Shown piece by piece: positions 1-5,039 of a stretch of 5,039 bases of DNA (position 1 is the first letter of the stretch; the number at the start of each line of letters is the position of its first letter). The translations under genes and the position numbers were made by a program. The DNA is from Lancefieldella parvula_C (lineage in GTDB: Bacteria > Actinomycetota > Coriobacteriia > Coriobacteriales > Atopobiaceae): positions 1 to 5,039 of the forward strand of contig NZ_JRND01000005.1 of the NCBI RefSeq assembly GCF_000758945.1, read 5' to 3'. The notes beneath the pieces were generated by a model. That model searched no databases. It was not told where the DNA came from and saw nothing but the letters and a program-made list of their open reading frames with translations.

Positions 1-7
1 ATATATC

Positions 8-158
8 ACTTAGATTAAAGTCGCAAATTGATTCGAGCAGTTATGAAAACGGTAGAGTTTGGAAAACAAAATAACGACGTAATCATGCTGCTTCATGGTG
101 GCGGTTTATCTTGGTGGAACTATAAAGCCGAGGCTGAACTGCTGAAGGATCAATATCA
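8..158 (+). repeat. Direct repeat, copy A (5' end of hydrolase gene)
   Basis: This stretch repeats at 1602-1752 in the same orientation with a constant offset of 1594 and no gaps. I count 8 mismatches in 151 positions (28, 32, 41, 129, 141, 142, 144, 148). It covers 35 bp of upstream sequence and the first ~38 codons of the hydrolase gene. The central 87 bases (42-128) are identical and all differences sit towards the ends. Only seven bases lie to the left in the window, and they do not match the sequence before copy B, so the left boundary appears to be near 8 but is poorly supported. Confidence 0.97.
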
Positions 159-180
159 ATGTCCTTCTGACCATGATTGA
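43..180 (+). pseudogene. Truncated alpha/beta hydrolase gene, fused to IS30 debris
   Basis: The reading frame from the ATG at 43 encodes the same N-terminus as the intact hydrolase at 1637-2383 (MKTVEFGKQN..., including the HGGG oxyanion motif at residues 18-21). It then runs into IS30 transposase sequence in a different frame and stops at a TGA at 178-180, giving a 45-residue chimera. The nucleophile Ser and the catalytic His lie in the lost part, so it cannot be an active enzyme. Of five base changes from the intact copy within the ORF, four are synonymous and one changes Asp36 to Asn. This suggests both copies were once under protein-level selection. The start context is the same as in the intact copy, so it could still be translated as a short peptide, but I see no sign of function. 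Confidence 0.9.
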
Positions 181-598
181 GCGAATGACCCGAAAGTACA
201 GGATGATTCGCGTTCCTAGACGTGACCCGAACGGTGTCATGGCTGCGTTGTCGGCAGTCCGCTCTCAGTATAAGGAACACTGGAATGATGTCTTGAAGAC
301 GATCGCCACAGATAACGATTCCGAGTTTGCGACATTGTCTGACCTGGAGGGTCTGAGCAAAACACTAATCTACTTCGCCCATCCCTACACCTCATGCGAG
401 AAGGGCTCGATGGAGCGCCACAACGGACTGATCCGCAGATTCATCCCTAAGGGAAAACGAATCGGCAGCTACTCCGACGAACAGCTTGCTCAGATTAAGA
501 TCTGATGCAATGGCCTTCCACGGAAGTCGCTCGGCTACCGCACCCCGGACAAGCTCTTCAAGGATGAACTGAATCGGATTTACTCCTGTGCTGCCTGA
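159..598 (+). pseudogene. IS30-family transposase, N-truncated with internal stop
   Basis: This is the C-terminal half of an IS30-family DDE transposase. The frame reads NVLLTMIERMTRK... from about 158. It contains the block around TDNDSEF, whose Asp (codon 311-313) is the second catalytic residue, and the block GSMERHNGLIRRF, whose Glu (codon 413-415) is the third. The N-terminal helix-turn-helix region and the first catalytic Asp are absent. The open frame ends at a TGA at 503-505 after LAQIKI. The same frame then continues with typical IS30 C-terminal sequence (PRKSLGYRTPDKLF, then DELNRIY) to TGA TAG at 596-601. IS30 proteins usually have Trp at the position of the internal stop, so a TGG to TGA change is the simplest explanation. 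The gene is doubly inactivated. Its base composition is visibly richer in G+C (32 of 60 in 421-480) than the gene that follows. Confidence 0.9.
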
Positions 599-645
599 TA
601 GACTATTCAACTGTCAATGTTCAACTTGTTATTGCAATTTTTGCA
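159..645 (+). mobile_element. IS30-family insertion sequence remnant (right part only)
   Basis: The transposase pseudogene is followed by about 45 bp that look like the right end of an IS30-type element, including GTTCAACTTGTTATTGCAAT (619-638), which resembles terminal sequences of this family. The right boundary is an estimate. No left end, matching inverted repeat or target-site duplication is present, because the left half has been replaced by the truncated hydrolase gene. The element is therefore immobile on its own. Confidence 0.6.
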
Positions 646-681
646 TATAAAAATTAATAAAGAAGTTTCATAAATTTGGGT

Positions 682-743
682 TTGTGCGGAGGTTTTCTAT
701 TAATGATAAAATAATTAAAAATAAACGCTAATCCTTAGGAGGT
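682..743 (+). promoter_or_regulatory. Putative promoter and strong RBS of the AT-rich gene
   Basis: The sequence between the IS remnant and the start codon at 749 is very A+T rich. A possible -35 element TTGTGC (682-687) lies 17 bp from GATAAA (705-710); a second -10 option is TAAAAT (707-712). Both are weak matches to the sigma-70 consensus. The ribosome binding site AGGAGGT (737-743) is nearly ideal and sits 5 bases before the ATG, which fixes the start. The RBS is convincing; the promoter is a guess. Confidence 0.5.
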
Positions 744-748
744 AAGAA

Positions 749-1471
749 ATGTTTAAGTTCCTAAAGAAAAACAATATCAACTGTGAAACAGAAACAGATA
801 AAAACAAAATAACGAGAGATAGATTTCAAGGATATTTAAACCTAGTAAATAATAATTATTTGGGGCATGATTCAGCACAATGTGCACAAGTTTTCATCGA
901 AATCATAGTTGAACATCTAAACTATGAGGAAGCTTTACAAGTCCTTGAGAAGGGGCATCATGCGCAAGATAATTCCTTAATAGAAGAAATTTATTCGAAA
1001 ATTGAAAGTTGCTTATTCTTAAATAGAAAAACAATTCCTATAGAAAAAGAACCTATTAAGATAGATATTAATAAATTACCTATTTTACTAAACCCTTGGA
1101 ATGGAGAAAGAATACTCGATAATTTTATAGGTATAAACAATAATAATGTGTTTGACGGTGTTCGTTTCAGTTGGAATATACAAAATCATTATTTATATCC
1201 AATGAATATAGTTGTTTGTACAGGCGGCAACCATTCTCAATTATCTGCGAGATACCAAAACAAAGGGGAAACTGTAATCAATGAAATAAAAGATTTTACA
1301 TCACTTTATGATAAGGTAAAATTCGATGGTGCTAATTATATTAAAGCTGAGGACAATACAATTATTGAAATGGAATATGATGAAAACATATTGTTTTATT
1401 CTGGAGTGATTTTTGAATTGGGGAGATATTTACTCGATGGAAATTACTCAAATTCAATCTATGAGAGATAA
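749..1471 (+). CDS. DUF6710-like protein of unknown function, AT-rich
   Basis: This 240-residue protein has no signal peptide or membrane segment and is probably cytoplasmic. From memory of the family, its motif order resembles DUF6710, which has no known function: NPW at 115-117, an NH-x-L-Y-P strand at 146-151, GNHS at 160-163, a YDKVKFDGANY block at 187-197 and GVIFELGRYL at 219-228. The conserved His, Asn and Trp residues could form an active or binding site, but this is inference. The first ~95 residues are mostly helical-looking and charged. The start is well supported by AGGAGGT five bases upstream. The gene is far richer in A+T than its neighbours (17 G+C of 60 in 1141-1200), uses many AAT, ATA and TTA codons, and has its own terminator right after the stop. 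With IS30 debris upstream and duplicated flanks, it was probably acquired horizontally. A role in defence or as a toxin cannot be shown from the sequence. Confidence 0.7.
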   Translation: MFKFLKKNNINCETETDKNKITRDRFQGYLNLVNNNYLGHDSAQCAQVFIEIIVEHLNYEEALQVLEKGHHAQDNSLIEEIYSKIESCLFLNRKTIPIEKEPIKIDINKLPILLNPWNGERILDNFIGINNNNVFDGVRFSWNIQNHYLYPMNIVVCTGGNHSQLSARYQNKGETVINEIKDFTSLYDKVKFDGANYIKAEDNTIIEMEYDENILFYSGVIFELGRYLLDGNYSNSIYER

Positions 1472-1474
1472 CAT

Positions 1475-1511
1475 ACCTTTTAACGATAACCTTAAGCTAT
1501 CGTTAAAAGGT
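1475..1511 (+). terminator. Hairpin terminator after the DUF6710-like gene
   Basis: A perfect 14-bp inverted repeat begins three bases after the stop codon. The left arm ACCTTTTAACGATA (1475-1488) pairs with TATCGTTAAAAGGT (1498-1511) across a 9-base loop. The sequence that follows (TTATTGATAT) is only moderately U-rich, so termination may be partial. The reverse strand has no T-run on its side, which points to use on the + strand. It separates the AT-rich gene from the hydrolase gene. Confidence 0.75.
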
Positions 1512-1533
1512 TTATTGATATATTCCCACATAC

Positions 1534-1593
1534 GAACTCAACTACTTGACATACTTAGTGTTCACTCGTTTCATGTCGAGTGTGTTGTAGTTC
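1534..1593 (+). promoter_or_regulatory. Imperfect inverted repeat and possible promoter before hydrolase gene
   Basis: GAACTCAACTACTTGACAT (1534-1552) is an imperfect inverted repeat of the stretch 1573-1593, allowing two one-base bulges and two mismatches. Inside it lies a smaller perfect hairpin, CACTCG (1563-1568) with CGAGTG (1577-1582) and an 8-base loop. A consensus -35 box TTGACA (1546-1551) is followed after 17 bp by TTTCAT (1569-1574), a 4-of-6 match to a -10 box. The structure could be a promoter with an operator, a second terminator, or a degraded end of a mobile element. The region lies just outside the duplicated segment, so copy A does not carry it. Confidence 0.3.
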
Positions 1594-1601
1594 TTTCTCG
1601 G

Positions 1602-1752
1602 ACTTAGATTAAAGTCGCAAACTGAATCGAGCAGCTATGAAAACGGTAGAGTTTGGAAAACAAAATAACGACGTAATCATGCTGCTTCATGGTGGCGGTT
1701 TATCTTGGTGGAACTATAAAGCTGAGGCTGAACTATTAAAGAATCAATATCA
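1602..1752 (+). repeat. Direct repeat, copy B (leader and start of intact hydrolase gene)
   Basis: This is the second copy of the 151-bp repeat seen at 8-158. It holds 35 bp of leader and the first codons of the intact hydrolase. Beyond 1752 the copies part at nucleotide level, because copy A enters the IS30 junction. Confidence 0.97.
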
Positions 1753-2383
1753 CGTTGTGCTGCCAATCCTTGACGGACATGCAGGCAGCGACAATGATTT
1801 TATAAGTATTGAGAAAAACGCAAGTCGGCTCATTTCTTTTATCGATAAAGAATTTGGAGGCTCAGTTCTCCTTATTGGAGGTCTGTCCCTTGGTGCGCAG
1901 ATTTTAGTTGAAATGCTTGCGCAACGAAACTCAATCTGTCAAAACGCTGTCATTGAAAGTGCATCTGTTATTCCATCTAGGCTGACAAATGCCCTAATTA
2001 AACCAATGTTTTCTCTAAGTTATGGCTTAGTGAAAAAGAAGTGCTTTGCTCAAATGCAATTTGACTATCTTCATATTCGTAAAGATTTATTTGAAGACTA
2101 TTATCGGGACACGTCACAAATCTCAAAAGAAAACATGATTGCATTCTTGGAAGCAAATACATCCTATGAGATAAAACCCAACCTTCAAAATGTCCACGCC
2201 AAAGTCCGTATACTTGTCGGAGAAAAAGAACAGAAAAAGATGATCCGTTCAGCAGAGCAATTGCATAAGGCACTGCCTGGTAGCGTTCTTGAAATAAAGA
2301 AAGGCTTATATCATGGCGAGTATTCTATCAATTACCCAGAAGACTATACAAAAGAACTTCTAGACATGATTAATGCTCAATAG
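1637..2383 (+). CDS. Alpha/beta hydrolase family protein
   Basis: The 248-residue product is a single-domain alpha/beta hydrolase without a signal peptide, so it is probably a cytoplasmic esterase, lipase or thioesterase-like enzyme; the substrate cannot be told. The first beta-strand ends in the oxyanion motif HGGG (18-21). The nucleophile elbow is GLSLG (82-86) with Ser84. The catalytic His is likely His226 in LYHGEYS. The acid is probably a Glu in VGEKE (194-198), where many relatives have Asp. Residues ~115-180 form the variable lid. The length is normal for the family. The ATG is kept because the duplicated copy shares it and a later Met would remove the first strand, but no good Shine-Dalgarno sequence precedes it. 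A broken copy of its 5' end lies at 43-180. The next gene starts 53 bp downstream with no clear terminator between, so co-transcription is possible. Confidence 0.9.
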   Translation: MKTVEFGKQNNDVIMLLHGGGLSWWNYKAEAELLKNQYHVVLPILDGHAGSDNDFISIEKNASRLISFIDKEFGGSVLLIGGLSLGAQILVEMLAQRNSICQNAVIESASVIPSRLTNALIKPMFSLSYGLVKKKCFAQMQFDYLHIRKDLFEDYYRDTSQISKENMIAFLEANTSYEIKPNLQNVHAKVRILVGEKEQKKMIRSAEQLHKALPGSVLEIKKGLYHGEYSINYPEDYTKELLDMINAQ

Positions 2384-2425
2384 ACGCTTGCCGTCCACCG
2401 CCCATCGTTCTGTCCTCCAAAACTC

Positions 2426-2439
2426 AGGAGCTCCCCGTG
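2426..2439 (+). promoter_or_regulatory. RBS and GTG start of the nucleoside phosphorylase-like gene
   Basis: AGGAG at 2426-2430 lies 6 bases before a GTG at 2437-2439. This spacing supports the GTG as the true start; there is no in-frame ATG close by. Confidence 0.75.
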
Positions 2440-3204
2440 ATTATAAAAAACGAAATACCTCTTTTAGAATATGACGATGCCTCCCCAGAGGTTATTTCAG
2501 CAGATCACGAATGGACCGCAGGTCAGCTACCAGAAAAGTGCCTCTTTGCATTTCTTGGAGACGTTGTCCACGATTACGCCAACCAGCACGGAGCGGAAGT
2601 CGTAGAAACAATCGTGACCGTTTCTCGAGACATTAAAGTCTACGTTTTAGATTCCTATGGCGAAAAAATCTGTTTAGTTCAGTCTCCTACTGGATCTGCT
2701 TCATCCACACAGGTAATGGACATACTTGTTAGCTGTGGATGCAAGAAAGTAATTGCAGTTGGTTCATGCGGCGTTCTAAAAGAGATACAAGAGAATGCCT
2801 TTCTCGTCCCAACTAAAGCTCTTAGAGCGGAAGGAACGTCCTATCACTATCTCCCAGCATCAAGATATATAGAGCTTGATAAGGAACCAATTTCTGTCAT
2901 AGAAGAGACCTTCAAAAAAGACGGTCTCCCTTTTGAGATGTGTACCACCTGGTCTACTGACGGTTTCTTCCGTGAAACAAAGGATATGGTTAAGTATCGC
3001 CTGCAAGAAGGATGCTCAGTTGTAGAGATGGAATGCTCGGCACTAGCCGCCTGTTGCAGAAAACGAGGGGCACAGTTTGGACAGTTCCTTTTTACAGCAG
3101 ACTCTTTGGCAAACGTTCACGAATATGACGAGAGGGACTTTGGCAAAGATTCGCATGAAAAGGCACTGCTTCTTGGTCTGGAGATAGTAAAGAACTTTAC
3201 CTAA
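2437..3204 (+). CDS. Nucleoside phosphorylase-like protein (PNP/UDP family)
   Basis: This 255-residue cytoplasmic protein belongs to the PNP/UDP superfamily, whose members cleave purine or pyrimidine nucleosides with phosphate (or water) for nucleobase salvage. Recognisable parts are a glycine-rich strand VIAVGSCG (105-112), the RAEGTSYHY block (130-138), TDGFFRE (174-180) and the ribose-binding motif VVEMECSAL (195-203) with the Met-Glu pair 198-199. TADS (220-223) holds Asp222 at the place where purine-specific enzymes carry the catalytic Asp. The usual N-terminal phosphate loop GDPxR is not seen; the nearest match is GDVVHD (41-46). This leaves open whether it is a phosphorylase or a hydrolase, and which base it prefers. 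The length is usual for the superfamily. It follows the hydrolase gene by 53 bp and may share its transcript. Confidence 0.85.
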   Translation: MIIKNEIPLLEYDDASPEVISADHEWTAGQLPEKCLFAFLGDVVHDYANQHGAEVVETIVTVSRDIKVYVLDSYGEKICLVQSPTGSASSTQVMDILVSCGCKKVIAVGSCGVLKEIQENAFLVPTKALRAEGTSYHYLPASRYIELDKEPISVIEETFKKDGLPFEMCTTWSTDGFFRETKDMVKYRLQEGCSVVEMECSALAACCRKRGAQFGQFLFTADSLANVHEYDERDFGKDSHEKALLLGLEIVKNFT

Positions 3205-3316
3205 GCCATTACCGGTCATCCACCCTTTCTGCGCTCCGTAAAATTTAAGCGTACAATTGTTGACGTGCACTACTTAGCTTTTCATCAGGGCATTTTTTAC
3301 GACTAGTGAGGCTCGT

Positions 3317-3925
3317 ATGAAAGTTCAGCAGCTCATCAAAGATACGTGCGCAATAGCCGCCGAGGACCTCGGCAAAGCAAAAGCAGATCAGATTGCACAG
3401 GCAGCTCAAACGCGATTCGAGGCGCTCTGTACAGAAAATGCATCCGATTCCAAAGAACTCCGTGCTCACTCTTTCAAACGCATTTACCCTGGTATTGCAA
3501 TATATGAAGCTCTACGCGTAGAGGGCATCCCACAAGAAAAGGCCGTCTGGTATATTCGCGAATATTTCCAGCGATTTGCCGCCAAGCGGGTTCCTCTGTT
3601 CCAATGGGCCATCAAAACGTTTGGCCTTGCTCGCAAGTTTCCTCATCTCTTTAAATCAGGTATCGAGAAAAGCTGCACATCAAGCGCGGGATTTGCCTTT
3701 GAATATCCAGAAAGTCATGGTAACGAAGCTCGCCTCAATATTGTGAGCTGTCCCTACTATGAGATAACTAAAAGATACGGTTGCCCCGAAATAACCGCTG
3801 CATACTGTGATAGCGACGATGCAGGATACGGTAATTTGCATCCACAGCTTATCTGGGGCCGCACAAAAACCATAGGCCACGGTGGCGATTGTTGCGATTT
3901 TCTCTTAGAGTATAAGGAGAACTAA
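3317..3925 (+). CDS. L-2-amino-thiazoline-4-carboxylic acid hydrolase family protein
   Basis: The 202-residue product matches the ATC hydrolase family. Its founding enzymes open the ring of 2-amino-thiazoline-4-carboxylate on the way to L-cysteine, but most bacterial members have no tested activity. The C-terminal half carries the hallmark pattern: CPYYEITKRYGCPE (145-158) with Cys145 and Cys156, then YCDSDD (163-168) with Cys164 and two Asp residues, and finally GGDCCDF (189-195). The clustered Cys, Asp and His residues suggest a metal or catalytic site, which is inference. The N-terminal ~90 residues are helical. No signal peptide or membrane helix is visible. GAGG at 3308-3311 lies five bases before the ATG and supports this start. 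The 112-bp gap upstream has an 8-bp palindrome ACAATTGT (3253-3260) and an overlapping TTGACG (3260-3265), but no convincing -10 box. A hairpin follows the stop codon. Confidence 0.85.
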   Translation: MKVQQLIKDTCAIAAEDLGKAKADQIAQAAQTRFEALCTENASDSKELRAHSFKRIYPGIAIYEALRVEGIPQEKAVWYIREYFQRFAAKRVPLFQWAIKTFGLARKFPHLFKSGIEKSCTSSAGFAFEYPESHGNEARLNIVSCPYYEITKRYGCPEITAAYCDSDDAGYGNLHPQLIWGRTKTIGHGGDCCDFLLEYKEN

Positions 3926-3927
3926 CC

Positions 3928-3950
3928 GCAGGTAGACGCTGTTTGCCTGC
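3928..3950 (+). terminator. Hairpin after the ATC-hydrolase-family gene
   Basis: Starting two bases after the stop codon, 3928-3937 can pair with 3941-3950 to give a 10-bp stem with two G-U pairs and a GCT triloop (outer pairs GCAGG with CCTGC). No T-run follows directly; the nearest is TTTT at 3964-3967. It may be a weak terminator or an mRNA 3' end stabiliser. Confidence 0.4.
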
Positions 3951-3967
3951 ACCGTCGCTAAAATTTT

Positions 3968-3981
3968 GTCATCTACATGAC
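3968..3981. promoter_or_regulatory. Small inverted repeat upstream of the CPBP gene
   Basis: GTCAT (3968-3972) and ATGAC (3977-3981) form a perfect inverted repeat with a 4-base spacer, 31 bp before the ATG at 4013. Its place fits an operator, but five-base arms can arise by chance. No clear promoter boxes accompany it. Confidence 0.2.
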
Positions 3982-4012
3982 GTGATTTGAGCACGTTTAC
4001 TAGGAGTTTTTT

Positions 4013-5002
4013 ATGCAAGAAAATCGTATGTTTTCCGACGTCAAGCAGGCAAAGAGACTAACTCCAGCTTGGCTTAGTCCCTTTTTAGCCGTTTTCTTGT
4101 TGGTCGTTGGGCAAATTATTGGCGCCATTGTAATGACCATCTCAGCAGCACTTATTATTGCCCCTTACTACATGGCGCACCCAGATCTTCCAGATCGCCT
4201 TTCCGATTCCCTCAATCTGAGAGAGATTTTTGGAGACTACTATCTTCTGGTAACGCTTCTTTCCTTTGTCTTTATTGCAGGTCTCTTTTTCCTGTGGGTA
4301 AAACTCTTTGAAAAACGTCCGATTGCTACCCTAGGATTTTACAAAGACAACTGGAAGAAAGAGCTGTTCAAAGGCTTTGGTCTAGGAATTCTTCTCTTCT
4401 CTGTTGTGATGTTGATCCTCATTTTGACCGGATCTTATCAATTAGTTGGCACTACTTTTACGCCTTATGCATTCGGCTTTGTTCTTCTCACTATTCCGTT
4501 TTGGCTGATTCAGGGCGGAACAGAAGAACTTATCACGAGGGGCTGGCTTCTTCCTGTCATGGCAGAGAAGTCCAATAAAATTATTGCAATCGTGGTTTCG
4601 AGCAGTCTATTTGGTCTTCTCCATATGTTTAACAGCGGCTTTACCATGCAGTCTCTGATTGACCTGATTCTTTTTGGCATCTTAGAGACGTTCTATATCA
4701 TCAAAACTGACAATCTCTGGGGAGCCGCTGGCATTCACGGAGCCTGGAACTTTGCTCAGGGCAACATCTTTGGAGTTCTGGTAAGCGGTAGCACTACAGG
4801 CAGTTCTTTGCTGCAGTTTGCCCCTGGCAGTGGCCCGGATTGGCTTACCGGCGGTAGCTTTGGCGCAGAAGGTTCCATCGTTTGCACGCTTGTTATGCTG
4901 GTAACTATCCTGATTCTTGCCTATCAGCTCAGGAAATCTGGCAAGCTCTTTACAAAGAAGCCTACCGAGAAACCCGGTGAGCCCACAAACGCTTCTTCAT
5001 AA
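4013..5002 (+). CDS. CPBP family intramembrane glutamic endopeptidase-like protein
   Basis: This 329-residue polytopic membrane protein has the three CPBP (CAAX protease and bacteriocin-processing, Abi) motifs: EELITRG (171-177) with Glu171, Glu172 and Arg176; FGLLH (200-204) with His204; and HGAWN (242-246) with His242 and Asn246. All predicted catalytic residues are present, so it is probably an active protease within the membrane. About eight hydrophobic segments are visible, near 23-50, 77-97, 121-140, 152-167, 189-205, 213-231, 235-256 and 286-305. The C-terminal tail (307-329) is hydrophilic and rich in Lys, Pro and Glu. AGGAG at 4002-4006 lies six bases before the ATG and fixes the start. 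Relatives act in bacteriocin self-immunity, peptide maturation or prenyl-protein processing. No bacteriocin-like precursor is visible next to it, so the substrate is unknown. It is the last gene in the window; the 37 bp after it are A+T rich with no clear terminator. Confidence 0.9.
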   Translation: MQENRMFSDVKQAKRLTPAWLSPFLAVFLLVVGQIIGAIVMTISAALIIAPYYMAHPDLPDRLSDSLNLREIFGDYYLLVTLLSFVFIAGLFFLWVKLFEKRPIATLGFYKDNWKKELFKGFGLGILLFSVVMLILILTGSYQLVGTTFTPYAFGFVLLTIPFWLIQGGTEELITRGWLLPVMAEKSNKIIAIVVSSSLFGLLHMFNSGFTMQSLIDLILFGILETFYIIKTDNLWGAAGIHGAWNFAQGNIFGVLVSGSTTGSSLLQFAPGSGPDWLTGGSFGAEGSIVCTLVMLVTILILAYQLRKSGKLFTKKPTEKPGEPTNASS

Positions 5003-5039
5003 CTAACCAAATTTCATTAAATTCTAATTTCATAGATAG

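Noticed and set aside
392..610. A 72-codon reverse-strand frame across the IS30 remnant
   Set aside because: It is antisense to clear transposase coding sequence and has no recognisable motif; reverse-strand open frames are common in such sequence.
1413..1607. A 64-codon + strand frame that begins inside the DUF6710-like gene and crosses the terminator hairpin
   Set aside because: It overlaps the end of a well-supported gene, has no convincing RBS, and its translation follows the hairpin and inverted repeat with no protein-like pattern.
1998..2273. A 91-codon reverse-strand frame within the hydrolase gene
   Set aside because: It lies fully antisense to a conserved enzyme gene and shows no domain or start signal.
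3205..3316. A promoter for the ATC-hydrolase-family gene built on TTGACG (3260-3265)
   Set aside because: No acceptable -10 box is found at 16-18 bp; TACAAT at 3252-3257 lacks a matching -35. The region was left without a promoter call.
3928..5002. A bacteriocin or immunity locus around the CPBP protein
   Set aside because: No small precursor peptide with a double-glycine leader and no transporter or radical-SAM gene is visible nearby; the CPBP fold alone does not show this role.
5003..5039. The short repeated AATTTCAT in the A+T-rich tail of the window
   Set aside because: Two copies of an 8-base A+T-rich word in 37 bp are expected by chance and do not form a hairpin.

Overview
The window carries five intact protein genes, all on the + strand, and one patch of gene debris at its left end. 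The organism cannot be named with confidence. Strong AGGAG-type ribosome binding sites, moderate-to-low GC, and the set of an ATC-hydrolase-family protein, a CPBP membrane protein and an IS30-type transposase fit a host-associated Gram-positive anaerobe. My best guess is a Coriobacteriia member of the Atopobium/Lancefieldella/Olsenella type, with Bacillota as the alternative. This is inference from gene content and composition only.

Left region (1 to about 1600) is a mosaic. It opens with the first ~40 codons of an alpha/beta hydrolase gene, broken off and joined directly to the 3' half of an IS30-family transposase gene. That transposase has lost its N-terminal half and carries an in-frame stop. 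Next comes a strikingly AT-rich gene (749-1471) with its own strong ribosome binding site, a putative promoter and a near-perfect hairpin terminator. Its product resembles the uncharacterised DUF6710 family. This gene is a self-contained unit and looks horizontally acquired.

At 1602 the sequence at the left edge starts again: 151 bp (8-158 and 1602-1752) match at 143 positions. This second copy continues into a full-length alpha/beta hydrolase gene (1637-2383). The AT-rich gene and the IS remnant therefore lie between a broken and an intact copy of the same gene start. Most coding differences between the copies are synonymous, so the broken copy was probably once a functional paralogue or allele and not a recent by-product.

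Right region (2384-5039) is ordinary and more even in composition. It holds a nucleoside phosphorylase-like protein (GTG start, 2437-3204), an L-2-amino-thiazoline-4-carboxylate hydrolase-family protein (3317-3925) and a CPBP-family intramembrane protease-like protein (4013-5002). The genes are separated by 53, 112 and 87 bp. They may be partly co-transcribed, but a hairpin after the ATC-hydrolase gene may separate the last one. No shared pathway is evident. No RNA gene, CRISPR array or origin was seen. The most noteworthy item is the mosaic at the left with its uncharacterised cargo gene; nothing in the window can be claimed as a demonstrated new system.
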